Of a stretch of DNA of 64,000 bases, positions 18,540-30,800 are shown in pieces (position 1 is the stretch's first letter; each line of letters starts with the position of its first letter). Made by a program: the position numbers and the translations under genes. The notes under the pieces are model-generated. The model was not told the DNA's origin and searched no databases. It saw nothing but the letters and a program-made list of their open reading frames with translations. This stretch comes from Zygaena filipendulae. Lineage: Eukaryota > Arthropoda > Insecta > Lepidoptera > Zygaenidae. The DNA lies in contig CAJRBF020000012.1 of the NCBI GenBank assembly GCA_907165275.2, positions 124,001 through 188,000 of the forward strand, written 5' to 3'.

Positions 18540-19756
18540 TCTCGCTTCCGGGTGGGATCGGATTGTTGATGACTCACGTTATTGGCATTCCGGTTCTGTT
18601 CCTAGTCCTTGTGGCTAGATGAAAATGAGTGTCCAAGTGGGGTTGCATGGGGATGAGGTATGATCCAAATCATCCAACACAACCTTCAAGCAGTAACACA
18701 ATTGGGCTTTATGCCTTAGTAGCTACGTGTAGCTACTATAACACAAACCTACCGACTGAAGTTATGAGGTCCGGCGAGGCTGGTCTCATTTACGTATATT
18801 TGAATTAACTTAGGGATGGTGAGGTCGCGGTACTATCCGCTTTCTGGCCTCGGTCTTCGGGCTGACACGTACCCTGGGGTCTCGGTACCGCCGAATTATG
18901 GCCCCCAACGATATTGTCTGCGGACTTGGGACGTATAGTCTCTTTTGCTGGCTCCCTCTGATGGATGTCGGTCGCACTATGCTACATGCATATTATTTGG
19001 AGAATCCTCTACCTTGTGCAACACAAGGAGGGGGGGGGGGGGGGGGGGGGGGGTGGTAACTGCTTTTAAGCAGGTGGTTGGCCATCACCGTGGGGTAGCA
19101 CTGGACGGGGCTACGCCGCCTCTCTATAGATATTAATCTTTGGTATCTAAGAGAGCCACAATTGCACAAAGACATAGCACTTGAACATCGTACGGGAGGT
19201 GCTCTCATGAGCATCATATTCCTGTCTCAGTATCCCTATCGCTACTAAAGTCGATAGACGAGAGTTAGCAACCATGCGAACCACCATTAACCACGGTTAT
19301 CTGTCTTTGGAGTCTCTCCAACACCGGGCGAACAACGTCCAAGCAAATAGCTGTTTAGCGAACTGGAAGAAGTGAAGTCTAGCGAATAAAGTAAGGTCTG
19401 TTCGTGTATGGGAAAAGGCGACCCAACTCGACGGATGTTGGGCGACCTAAGGAATATTCCTAAGGGAATATAATAATGATAATAATATAAATCTAAACTG
19501 GGCCTGGATCCACCCAGCATAATTATGTCAATAAATCATAAAAATACCTAATTGTTTTATTTAACTAAGCCTAACCAACCTAACTCCATGTAACGCAATC
19601 ACGAAGTCGAAAGTGTCGTATCTCAACCTAAAAGGGCTGAAGTTAATACAAACACAACGTAGAACAGGGTCTTAACTACTAGACGAAATTGGCCAAAAAT
19701 GAGGTGTTCAACATCTTCTATGTTGTTCGTGTAATAATGGAGGAGGGTGAAAGTTA
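18540..19756 (+). repeat. Left inverted-arm outer segment
   Basis: Matches the reverse complement of 58137 to about 59300 over nearly its whole length (roughly 75-85% by eye): for example GTAGCTACGTGTAGCTACTA near 18719 versus 59119, GACACGTACCC near 18863, and ACGAAATTGGCC near 19684 versus 58198. Indels separate the two copies. No ORF with recognisable domains. Confidence 0.8.
19030..19053 (+). repeat. 24-bp poly-G run
   Basis: Uninterrupted G24. The matching place in the right arm has only ten C (58832-58841). Capable of forming a G-quadruplex; also a place where assemblies often err. Confidence 0.9.
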
Positions 19757-20985
19757 CACACGCTCGAGTATTTCAAAATTGAGATTTTTTTTTGCATTTT
19801 CAAAAATTCGCTACTACCTTGCGTCACCTCCAAATCGGCAGATTTTCGAAGGGGAGCATTTGAATACCCTTTGAAGATTTAGCCTATAAATTGTTGTACA
19901 TTTTAAATAAACGTGGACTTTTATTATTATCACCGGCCGAGATGGTTTTATTTGTCTCCTCGTCGCACCAGACAGTACATGGCGACCTTGCCAAAAGTTA
20001 AGAAAAACAACAATAACCAATCTGCAAAAAAAAATTATGAAGAGCATAATTTATAACTTTTTAAGACACGAAAAATGGCCATAACATCAGAAGACAAGAA
20101 GATAATATAATTCATTCAAATAAATGCCAAAATAAATCGCGGCGCATCTTTCAAGAATTCACGTCACGTCGCGTCAAGAATTGAAGGAGCGGTGTCCAGG
20201 GTAATCCCGGCCCACGGAGTCCAGGGTATAGCCCGGCCCACAGTCAGCGGACGGCCCACAGTCAGCGGAATCTACAGCTGCCACAATTATCGCAAAACCC
20301 GAAAAGGGGTTAATTCCAGTACGAATATTGAACACTACTGATGAAGAATTTAAGTTAGATTTTTCAGACTTAGAAACATATAGTTTAAATAGTTTTGAAT
20401 CATGCGATTTTAGCGAACAAAAAATAAATGCTGATCGCGTTAAGTTATTATTTGACTTGCTCGAATTAGATTATTTAAACAGGGAAGAAAGGTTATGCAT
20501 TGAAAAAATATGTGCAAAATATGCAGATGTTTTTCAACTTCCCGGCGATAAGTTATCTGTCACGAATTTATTGCAACATTCTATTAAATTGAAGGACAAT
20601 AATACTCCAGTGTATATAAAGCCTTATAGAACTCCACATGCTTTAAAAATGAAGTTCAACGACAGATTCAGGAAATGTTAGATAATGACATCATAGAAGA
20701 GACCACTTCCGAATGGTCTAGTCCTGTTCTTCTCGTACCAAAGAAAACAAATAAATCTAGCGAGAAAAAATGGAGATTAGTTATAGATTACAGACAGCTA
20801 AATAATAAAATACAAGATGATAAGTTTCCTCTACCGAATATTTCAGTAATATTAGACTCATTGTCAGGTAGTGTATATTTTTCAAAATTAGACTTATCAC
20901 AGAGCTACTATCAGTTGTCTTTAGAACCAGAATCCCGAAAATACACGGCATTTAACGTAGATAAAAGTTATCAAATTTCGTCACT
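19757..20985 (+). mobile_element. Internally deleted Ty3/gypsy (errantivirus-like) fragment
   Basis: The right arm reads straight through the point where this piece starts (GAAAGTTAC, 19748-19756, versus about 58136-58144), so it is an insertion. It has an LTR-like 5' segment ending in ACA at 19979, a PBS-like TGGCGACCTTGCC at 19980, a short broken gag start (ATG near 20075, stop after 11 codons), GGCCCACAGTCAGCGG direct repeats (20205-20270), then pol. The 3' part and 3' LTR are missing. Confidence 0.65.
20286..20975 (+). pseudogene. Gypsy-like Pol fragment, N-terminal RT, frameshifted and truncated
   Basis: The open frame comes in from upstream (TTG 20328 is not a start). It encodes the pre-RT region (IPVRILN..., ...YADVFQLPGDKL) and RT motifs: SPVLLVPKK, WRLVIDYRQLN, FPLPNI and FSKLDLSQSYYQ. 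A 1-nt frameshift near 20650-20656 separates the halves: the 20328-20681 frame ends at a stop, and the 20675 frame continues. The sequence breaks off shortly after FNVDKSYQ, before the catalytic YxDD box, so it is dead. Related to, but distinct from, the errantivirus at 1-4601. Confidence 0.8.
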
Positions 20986-21819
20986 GTGAACCTAGCATCT
21001 CAAATGTTGGCATCTAAAAAAAAAACTTCAGATTTACTTGCATACAGCATAGTTCTACAGTTCCTGATAGATTTCAACAATAGTTCTGTTGATTTACCAA
21101 TTTAAACGCAATTTAAAGAATGAGATGCCAACTTCACAAATGACATTCCAGCATCTCATTAAATTTGAAGTATTTGAGCATCGAGGAGTTATGTCTAGCA
21201 TAGTTCTGTACCTCCTGATTGATTTTTAGGATAGTTCCGTTAATTTGGCATTAAAATAGAAATTTTAACGCAATTTAAAAAATGAGATGCTAACTTCACA
21301 AATGACATTCCAGCATCTCATAAAATTTGAAGTATTTGAGCATCGAGGAGTTATGTCTAGCATAGTTCTGTACCTCCTGATTGATTTTTAGGATAGTTCC
21401 GTTAATTTGGCATTAAAATAGAAATTTTAACGCAATTTAAAGAATGAGATGCCAACTTCACGAATGAAATTTCAGCATCTCATTAAATTTGAAGTATTTC
21501 AGCATCGAGAAGTTATGTCTAGCATAGTTCTGTTTATCCTGATTAATTTTAAGGATAGTTCCGTTGATTCGGCCTTATAATAACAATTTAAGGGTAAGAT
21601 GCAAACTTCACAGAAGATGATAATAGCATCTCATGATATTTGAGGTAATTGCGCAAGAAGAAGTTGAATAAAGAACAATTCTAAACGCCCTGATTCAATT
21701 TCAGAATAGTGCTAATGGTTTAACATCATAGTCGCTAATTTAGGGTCGTGTATACTACTTCATAGTCGTGCCGATAATAACTGATGAGTTTTAACTTTTT
21801 TGAGGGAGTTCGTAAATAT
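20986..21819 (+). repeat. Left leader repeats (about 165-180 bp units)
   Basis: Four to five diverged tandem units sharing GAGATGCCAACTTCAC, CAGCATCTCAT and TAGCATAGTTCTGTACCTCC. The reverse complement occurs at 57557-58136. Shared words with the satellite (GAGATGC, CAGTTCTG/TAGTTCTG) suggest the 150-bp monomer arose from this unit. Confidence 0.75.
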
Positions 21820-24800
21820 TACTGTGAGATGCTGACATTTTTATGTCAGTTCTGGCCTCAGTAGAGGGTGTAATCGACAGATTTAGTCATGTTGCTTACA
21901 ATCGTAAAGAGTTCCCGTCTCTGACTGTTTTCAATAAAAAAATACGAATTTTTTAAATTTGAAATATATAACTGTGAGATGCTGACATTTTTTATGTAAG
22001 TTCTGGCCTCATTAGAGCATGTTATCGACAGATTTAGTCATCCTGCTTACTATAGAAAAGAGTTCCCATCTCTGACTGCGCTCAATAAAAAAAATACGAT
22101 TTTTTTAAATTTCAAATATACAACTGTGAGATGCTGACATTTTTATGTCAGTTCTGGCTTCATTAGAGCATGTAATCGACAGATTTAGTCATGTTGCTTA
22201 CTATTGAAAAGAGTTCCCATCTCTAACTGCGCTCAATAAAAAAATACGATTTTTTTAAATTTCAAATATACAACTGTGAGATGCTGACATTTTTATGTCA
22301 GTTCTGGCTTCATTAGAGCATGTAATCGACAGATTTAGTCATGTTGCTTACTACTGAAAAGAGTTCCCGTCTCTGACTGCGCTCAATAAAAAAATACTAT
22401 TTTTTTGTAAATTTCAAATATATAACTGTGAGATGCTGACATTTTTATGTCAGTTCTGGCCCCATTAGAGCATGTAATCGACAGATTTAGTCATGTTGCT
22501 TATTATCGAAAAGAGTTCCTGTCTCTGACTGCGCTCAATAAAAAAATACGATTTTTTGAAATTTCAAACTTACAACTGTGAGATGCTGACATTTTAATGT
22601 CAGTTCTGGCCTCATTAGAGCATGTAATCAACAGATTTATTTATTTTGCTTACAATCGAAAAGAGTTCCCGTCTCTGACTGCGCTCAATAAAAAAAAACG
22701 ATTTTTTTATATTTCAAATATACAACTGTGAGATGCTGACATTTTTATGTCAGTTCTGGCCTCATTAGAGCATGTAATCGACAGATTTAGTCATGTTGCT
22801 TACTATCAAAAAGAGTTCCCGTCTCTGACTGCACTCAATAAAAAAATACGAATTTTTTAAATTTGAACTATACAACTGTGAGATGCTGACATTTTTATGT
22901 CAGTTCTGGCCTCATTAAGGCATGTAATCGACAGATTTAGTCATGTTGCTTACTATTGAAAAGAGTTCCCATCTCTGACTGCGCTCAATAAAAAAGACGA
23001 TTTTTTTAAATTTCAAATATACAACTGTGAGATGCTGACATTTTTATGTCAGTTCTGGCTTCATTAGAGCATGTAATCGACAGATTTAGTCATGTTGCTT
23101 ACTACTGAAAAGAGTTCCCGTCTCTGACTGCGCTCAATAAAAAAATACTATTTTTTTTAAATTTCAAATATACAACTGTGAGATGCTGACATTTTTATGT
23201 CAGTTCTGGCTTCATAAGAGCATGTAATCGACAGATTTAGTTATGTTGCTTACAATTGAAAAGAGTTCCCATCTCTGACTGCGCTCAAAAAAAAAATAAG
23301 ATTTTTTTAAATTTCAAATATACAACTGTGAGATGCTGACATTTTTATGTCAGTTCTGGCTTCAGAGCATGTAATCGACAGATTTAGTCATTTTGCTTAC
23401 AATCGAAAAGAGTTCCCGTCTCTGACTGTTTTCAATAAAAAAATAGAAATTTTATAAATTTTAAATATACAACTGTGAGATGCTGACATTTTTATGTCAG
23501 TTCTGGCCTCATTAGAGCATGTAATCGACAGATTTAGTCACGTTGCTTACTATCGAAAAGAGTTCCCATCTCTGACTGCGCTCACTAAAAAATTACGATT
23601 TTTTTAAATTTCAAATATACAACTGTGAGATGCTGACATTTTTATGTCAGTTCTGGCTTCATAAAAGCATGTAATCGATAGATTCAGTAATGTTGCTCAC
23701 AACTGAAAAGAGTTCCCATCTCTGACTGCGCTCAATAAAAAAATAAGATTTTTTTAAATTTCAAATATACAACTGTGAGATGCTGACATTTTTATGTCAG
23801 TTCTGGCCTCATTAGAGCATGTCATCGACAGATTTAGTCATGTTGCTTACAATAGAAAAGAGTTCCCGTCTTTGACTGCGCTCAATAAAAAAATACGATT
23901 TTTTTAAATTTCAAATATACAACTGTGAGATGCTGACATTTTTATGTCAGTTCTGGCCTCACTAGAGCATGTAATCGACAGATTTAGTCACGTTGGTTAC
24001 TATCGAATAGAGTTCCCATCTCTGACTGCGCTCACTAAAAAATTACGATTTTTTTAAATTTCAAATATACAACTGTGAGATGCTGACATTTTTATGTCAG
24101 TTCTGGCTTCATAAGAGCATGTAATCGACAGATTTAGTTATGTTGCTTACAATTGAAAAGAGTTCCCATCTCTGACTGCGCTCAGTAAAAAAATAAGATT
24201 TTTTTAATTTTCAAATATATAACTGTGAGATGCTGACATTTTTATGTCAGTTCTGGCCTCATTAGAGCATGCAATCGACAGACTTAGTCATGTTGCTTAC
24301 AATAAAAAAGAGTTCCCGTCTTTGACTGCGCTCAATAAAAAAATACGATTTTTTTAAATTTCAAATATACAACTGTGAGATGCTGACATTTTTATGTCAG
24401 TTCTGGCCTCATTAAGGCATGTAATCGACAGATTTAGTCATGTTGCTTACTATTGAAAAGTGTTCCCATCTCTGACTGCGCTCAATAAAAAAGACGATTT
24501 TTTTAAATTTCAAATATACAACTGTGAGATGCTGACATTTTTATGTCAGTTCTGGCTTCATTAGAGCATGTAATCGACAGATTTAGTCATGTTGCTTACT
24601 ACTGAAAAGAGTTCCCGTCTCTGACTGCGCTCAATAAAAAAATACTATTTTTTTTAAATTTCAAATATACAACTGTGAGATGCTGACATTTTTATGTCAG
24701 TTCTGGCTTCATAAGAGCATGTAATCGACAGATTTAGTTATGTTGCTTACAATTGAAAAGAGTTCCCATCTCTGACTGCGCTCAATAAAAAAATAAGATT

Positions 24801-27800
24801 TTTTTAATTTTCAAATATATAACTGTGAGATGCTGACATTTTTATGTCAGTTCTGGCCTCATTAGAGCATGCAATCGACAGATTTAGTCATTTTGCTTAC
24901 AATCGAAAAGAGTTCCCGTCTCTGACTGTTTTCAATAAAAAAATAGAAATTTTATAAATTTTAAATATACAACTGTGAGATGCTGACATTTTTATGTCAG
25001 TTCTGGCCTCATTAGAGCATGTAATCGACAGATTTAGTTACGTTGCTTACTATCAAAAAGAGTTCCCATCTCTGACCGCGCTCAATAAAAAAATACGATT
25101 TTTTTAAATTTCAAATATACAACTGTAAGATGCTGACATTTTAATGTCAGTTCTGGCCTCAGCAAAGAGTGTAATCGACAGATTTAGTCATGTTGCTTAC
25201 TATCATAAGAGTTTCCGTCTCTGACTGTTTTCAATAAAAAAATACGATTTTTTTAAATTTCAAATATACAACTGTGAGATGCTGACATTTTTATGTCAGT
25301 TCTGGCCTCATTAGAGCATGTAATCGACAGATTTAGTCACGTTGCTTACTATCGAAAAGAGTTCCCATCTCTGACTGCGCTCACTAAAAAATTACGATTT
25401 TTTTAAATTTCAAATATACAACTGTGAGATGCTGACATTTTTATGTCAGTTCTGGCTTCATAAAAGCATGTAATCGATAGATTCAGTAATGTTGCTCACA
25501 ACTGAAAAGAGTTCCCATCTCTGACTGCGCTCAATAAAAAAATAAGATTTTTTTAAATTTCAAATATACAACTGTGAGATGCTGACATTTTTATGTCAGT
25601 TCTGGCCTCATTAGAGCATGTCATCGACAGATTTAGTCATGTTGCTTACAATAGAAAAGAGTTCCCGTCTTTGACTGCGCTCAATAAAAAAATACGATTT
25701 TTTTAAATTTCAAATATACAACTGTGAGATGCTGACATTTTTATGTCAGTTCTGGCCTCACTAGAGCATGTAATCGACAGATTTAGTCACGTTGGTTACT
25801 ATCGAATAGAGTTCCCATCTCTGACTGCGCTCACTAAAAAATTACGATTTTTTTAAATTTCAAATATACAACTGTGAGATGCTGACATTTTTATGTCAGT
25901 TCTGGCTTCATAAGAGCATGTAATCGACAGATTTAGTTATGTTGCTTACAATTGAAAAGAGTTCCCATCTCTGACTGCGCTCAGTAAAAAAATAAGATTT
26001 TTTTAATTTTCAAATATATAACTGTGAGATGCTGACATTTTTATGTCAGTTCTGGCCTCATTAGAGCATGCAATCGACAGACTTAGTCATGTTGCTTACA
26101 ATAAAAAAGAGTTCCCGTCTTTGACTGCGCTCAATAAAAAAATACGATTTTTTTAAATTTCAAATATACAACTGTGAGATGCTGACATTTTTATGTCAGT
26201 TCTGGCCTCATTAAGGCATGTAATCGACAGATTTAGTCATGTTGCTTACTATTGAAAAGTGTTCCCATCTCTGACTGCGCTCAATAAAAAAGACGATTTT
26301 TTTAAATTTCAAATATACAACTGTGAGATGCTGACATTTTTATGTCAGTTCTGGCTTCATTAGAGCATGTAATCGACAGATTTAGTCATGTTGCTTACTA
26401 CTGAAAAGAGTTCCCGTCTCTGACTGCGCTCAATAAAAAAATACTATTTTTTTTAAATTTCAAATATACAACTGTGAGATGCTGACATTTTTATGTCAGT
26501 TCTGGCTTCATAAGAGCATGTAATCGACAGATTTAGTTATGTTGCTTACAATTGAAAAGAGTTCCCATCTCTGACTGCGCTCAATAAAAAAATAAGATTT
26601 TTTTAATTTTCAAATATATAACTGTGAGATGCTGACATTTTTATGTCAGTTCTGGCCTCATTAGAGCATGCAATCGACAGATTTAGTCATTTTGCTTACA
26701 ATCGAAAAGAGTTCCCGTCTCTGACTGTTTTCAATAAAAAAATAGAAATTTTATAAATTTTAAATATACAACTGTGAGATGCTGACATTTTTATGTCAGT
26801 TCTGGCCTCATTAGAGCATGTAATCGACAGATTTAGTCACGTTGCTTACTATCGAAAAGAGTTCCCATCTCTGACTGCGCTCACTAAAAAATTACGATTT
26901 TTTTAAATTTCAAATATACAACTGTGAGATGCTGACATTTTTATGTCAGTTCTGGCTTCATAAAAGCATGTAATCGATAGATTCAGTAATGTTGCTCACA
27001 ACTGAAAAGAGTTCCCATCTCTGACTGCGCTCAATAAAAAAATAAGATTTTTTTAAATTTCAAATATACAACTGTGAGATGCTGACATTTTTATGTCAGT
27101 TCTGGCCTCATTAGAGCATGTCATCGACAGATTTAGTCATGTTGCTTACAATAGAAAAGAGTTCCCGTCTTTGACTGCGCTCAATAAAAAAATACGATTT
27201 TTTTAAATTTCAAATATACAACTGTGAGATGCTGACATTTTTATGTCAGTTCTGGCCTCACTAGAGCATGTAATCGACAGATTTAGTCACGTTGGTTACT
27301 ATCGAATAGAGTTCCCATCTCTGACTGCGCTCACTAAAAAATTACGATTTTTTTAAATTTCAAATATACAACTGTGAGATGCTGACATTTTTATGTCAGT
27401 TCTGGCTTCATAAGAGCATGTAATCGACAGATTTAGTTATGTTGCTTACAATTGAAAAGAGTTCCCATCTCTGACTGCGCTCAGTAAAAAAATAAGATTT
27501 TTTTAATTTTCAAATATATAACTGTGAGATGCTGACATTTTTATGTCAGTTCTGGCCTCATTAGAGCATGCAATCGACAGACTTAGTCATGTTGCTTACA
27601 ATAAAAAAGAGTTCCCGTCTTTGACTGCGCTCAATAAAAAAATACGATTTTTTTAAATTTCAAATATACAACTGTGAGATGCTGACATTTTTATGTCAGT
27701 TCTGGCCTCATTAAGGCATGTAATCGACAGATTTAGTCATGTTGCTTACTATTGAAAAGTGTTCCCATCTCTGACTGCGCTCAATAAAAAAGACGATTTT

Positions 27801-30800
27801 TTTAAATTTCAAATATACAACTGTGAGATGCTGACATTTTTATGTCAGTTCTGGCTTCATTAGAGCATGTAATCGACAGATTTAGTCATGTTGCTTACTA
27901 CTGAAAAGAGTTCCCGTCTCTGACTGCGCTCAATAAAAAAATACTATTTTTTTTAAATTTCAAATATACAACTGTGAGATGCTGACATTTTTATGTCAGT
28001 TCTGGCTTCATAAGAGCATGTAATCGACAGATTTAGTTATGTTGCTTACAATTGAAAAGAGTTCCCATCTCTGACTGCGCTCAATAAAAAAATAAGATTT
28101 TTTTAATTTTCAAATATATAACTGTGAGATGCTGACATTTTTATGTCAGTTCTGGCCTCATTAGAGCATGCAATCGACAGATTTAGTCATTTTGCTTACA
28201 ATCGAAAAGAGTTCCCGTCTCTGACTGTTTTCAATAAAAAAATAGAAATTTTATAAATTTTAAATATACAACTGTGAGATGCTGACATTTTTATGTCAGT
28301 TCTGGCCTCATTAGAGCATGTAATCGACAGATTTAGTTACGTTGCTTACTATCAAAAAGAGTTCCCATCTCTGACCGCGCTCAATAAAAAAATACGATTT
28401 TTTTAAATTTCAAATATACAACTGTAAGATGCTGACATTTTAATGTCAGTTCTGGCCTCAGCAAAGAGTGTAATCGACAGATTTAGTCATGTTGCTTACT
28501 ATCATAAGAGTTTCCGTCTCTGACTGTTTTCAATAAAAAAATACGATTTTTTTAAATTTCAAATATACAACTGTGAGATGCTGACATTTTTATGTCAGTT
28601 CTGGCCTCATTAGAGCATGTAATCGACAGATTTAGTCACGTTGCTTACTATCGAAAAGAGTTCCCATCTCTGACTGCGCTCACTAAAAAATTACGATTTT
28701 TTTAAATTTCAAATATACAACTGTGAGATGCTGACATTTTTATGTCAGTTCTGGCTTCATAAAAGCATGTAATCGATAGATTCAGTAATGTTGCTCACAA
28801 CTGAAAAGAGTTCCCATCTCTGACTGCGCTCAATAAAAAAATAAGATTTTTTTAAATTTCAAATATACAACTGTGAGATGCTGACATTTTTATGTCAGTT
28901 CTGGCCTCATTAGAGCATGTCATCGACAGATTTAGTCATGTTGCTTACAATAGAAAAGAGTTCCCGTCTTTGACTGCGCTCAATAAAAAAATACGATTTT
29001 TTTAAATTTCAAATATACAACTGTGAGATGCTGACATTTTTATGTCAGTTCTGGCCTCACTAGAGCATGTAATCGACAGATTTAGTCACGTTGGTTACTA
29101 TCGAATAGAGTTCCCATCTCTGACTGCGCTCACTAAAAAATTACGATTTTTTTAAATTTCAAATATACAACTGTGAGATGCTGACATTTTTATGTCAGTT
29201 CTGGCTTCATAAGAGCATGTAATCGACAGATTTAGTTATGTTGCTTACAATTGAAAAGAGTTCCCATCTCTGACTGCGCTCAGTAAAAAAATAAGATTTT
29301 TTTAATTTTCAAATATATAACTGTGAGATGCTGACATTTTTATGTCAGTTCTGGCCTCATTAGAGCATGCAATCGACAGACTTAGTCATGTTGCTTACAA
29401 TAAAAAAGAGTTCCCGTCTTTGACTGCGCTCAATAAAAAAATACGATTTTTTTAAATTTCAAATATACAACTGTGAGATGCTGACATTTTTATGTCAGTT
29501 CTGGCCTCATTAAGGCATGTAATCGACAGATTTAGTCATGTTGCTTACTATTGAAAAGTGTTCCCATCTCTGACTGCGCTCAATAAAAAAGACGATTTTT
29601 TTAAATTTCAAATATACAACTGTGAGATGCTGACATTTTTATGTCAGTTCTGGCTTCATTAGAGCATGTAATCGACAGATTTAGTCATGTTGCTTACTAC
29701 TGAAAAGAGTTCCCGTCTCTGACTGCGCTCAATAAAAAAATACTATTTTTTTTAAATTTCAAATATACAACTGTGAGATGCTGACATTTTTATGTCAGTT
29801 CTGGCTTCATAAGAGCATGTAATCGACAGATTTAGTTATGTTGCTTACAATTGAAAAGAGTTCCCATCTCTGACTGCGCTCAATAAAAAAATAAGATTTT
29901 TTTAATTTTCAAATATATAACTGTGAGATGCTGACATTTTTATGTCAGTTCTGGCCTCATTAGAGCATGCAATCGACAGATTTAGTCATTTTGCTTACAA
30001 TCGAAAAGAGTTCCCGTCTCTGACTGTTTTCAATAAAAAAATAGAAATTTTATAAATTTTAAATATACAACTGTGAGATGCTGACATTTTTATGTCAGTT
30101 CTGGCCTCATTAGAGCATGTAATCGACAGATTTAGTTACGTTGCTTACTATCAAAAAGAGTTCCCATCTCTGACCGCGCTCAATAAAAAAATACGATTTT
30201 TTTAAATTTCAAATATACAACTGTAAGATGCTGACATTTTAATGTCAGTTCTGGCCTCAGCAAAGAGTGTAATCGACAGATTTAGTCATGTTGCTTACTA
30301 TCATAAGAGTTCCCGTCTCTGACTGCACTCAATAAAAAAATACGATTTTTTTTAATTTCAAATATACAACTGTGAGATGCTGAAATTTTTATGTCAGTTC
30401 TGGCCTCATTAGAGCATGTAATCGACAGATTTAGTCATGTTGCTTACTATCGAAAAGAGTTTCCGTCTCTGACTGTTTTCAATAAAAAAATACGATTTTT
30501 TTAAATTTCAAATATACAACTGTGAGATGCTGACATTTTTATGTCAGTTCTGGCCTCATTAGAGCATGTAATCGACAGATTTAGTCACGTTGCTTACTAT
30601 CGAAAAGAGTTCCCATCTCTGACTGCGCTCACTAAAAAATTACGATTTTTTTAAATTTCAAATATACAACTGTGAGATGCTGACATTTTTATGTCAGTTC
30701 TGGCTTCATAAAAGCATGTAATCGATAGATTCAGTAATGTTGCTCACAACTGAAAAGAGTTCCCATCTCTGACTGCGCTCAATAAAAAAATAAGATTTTT

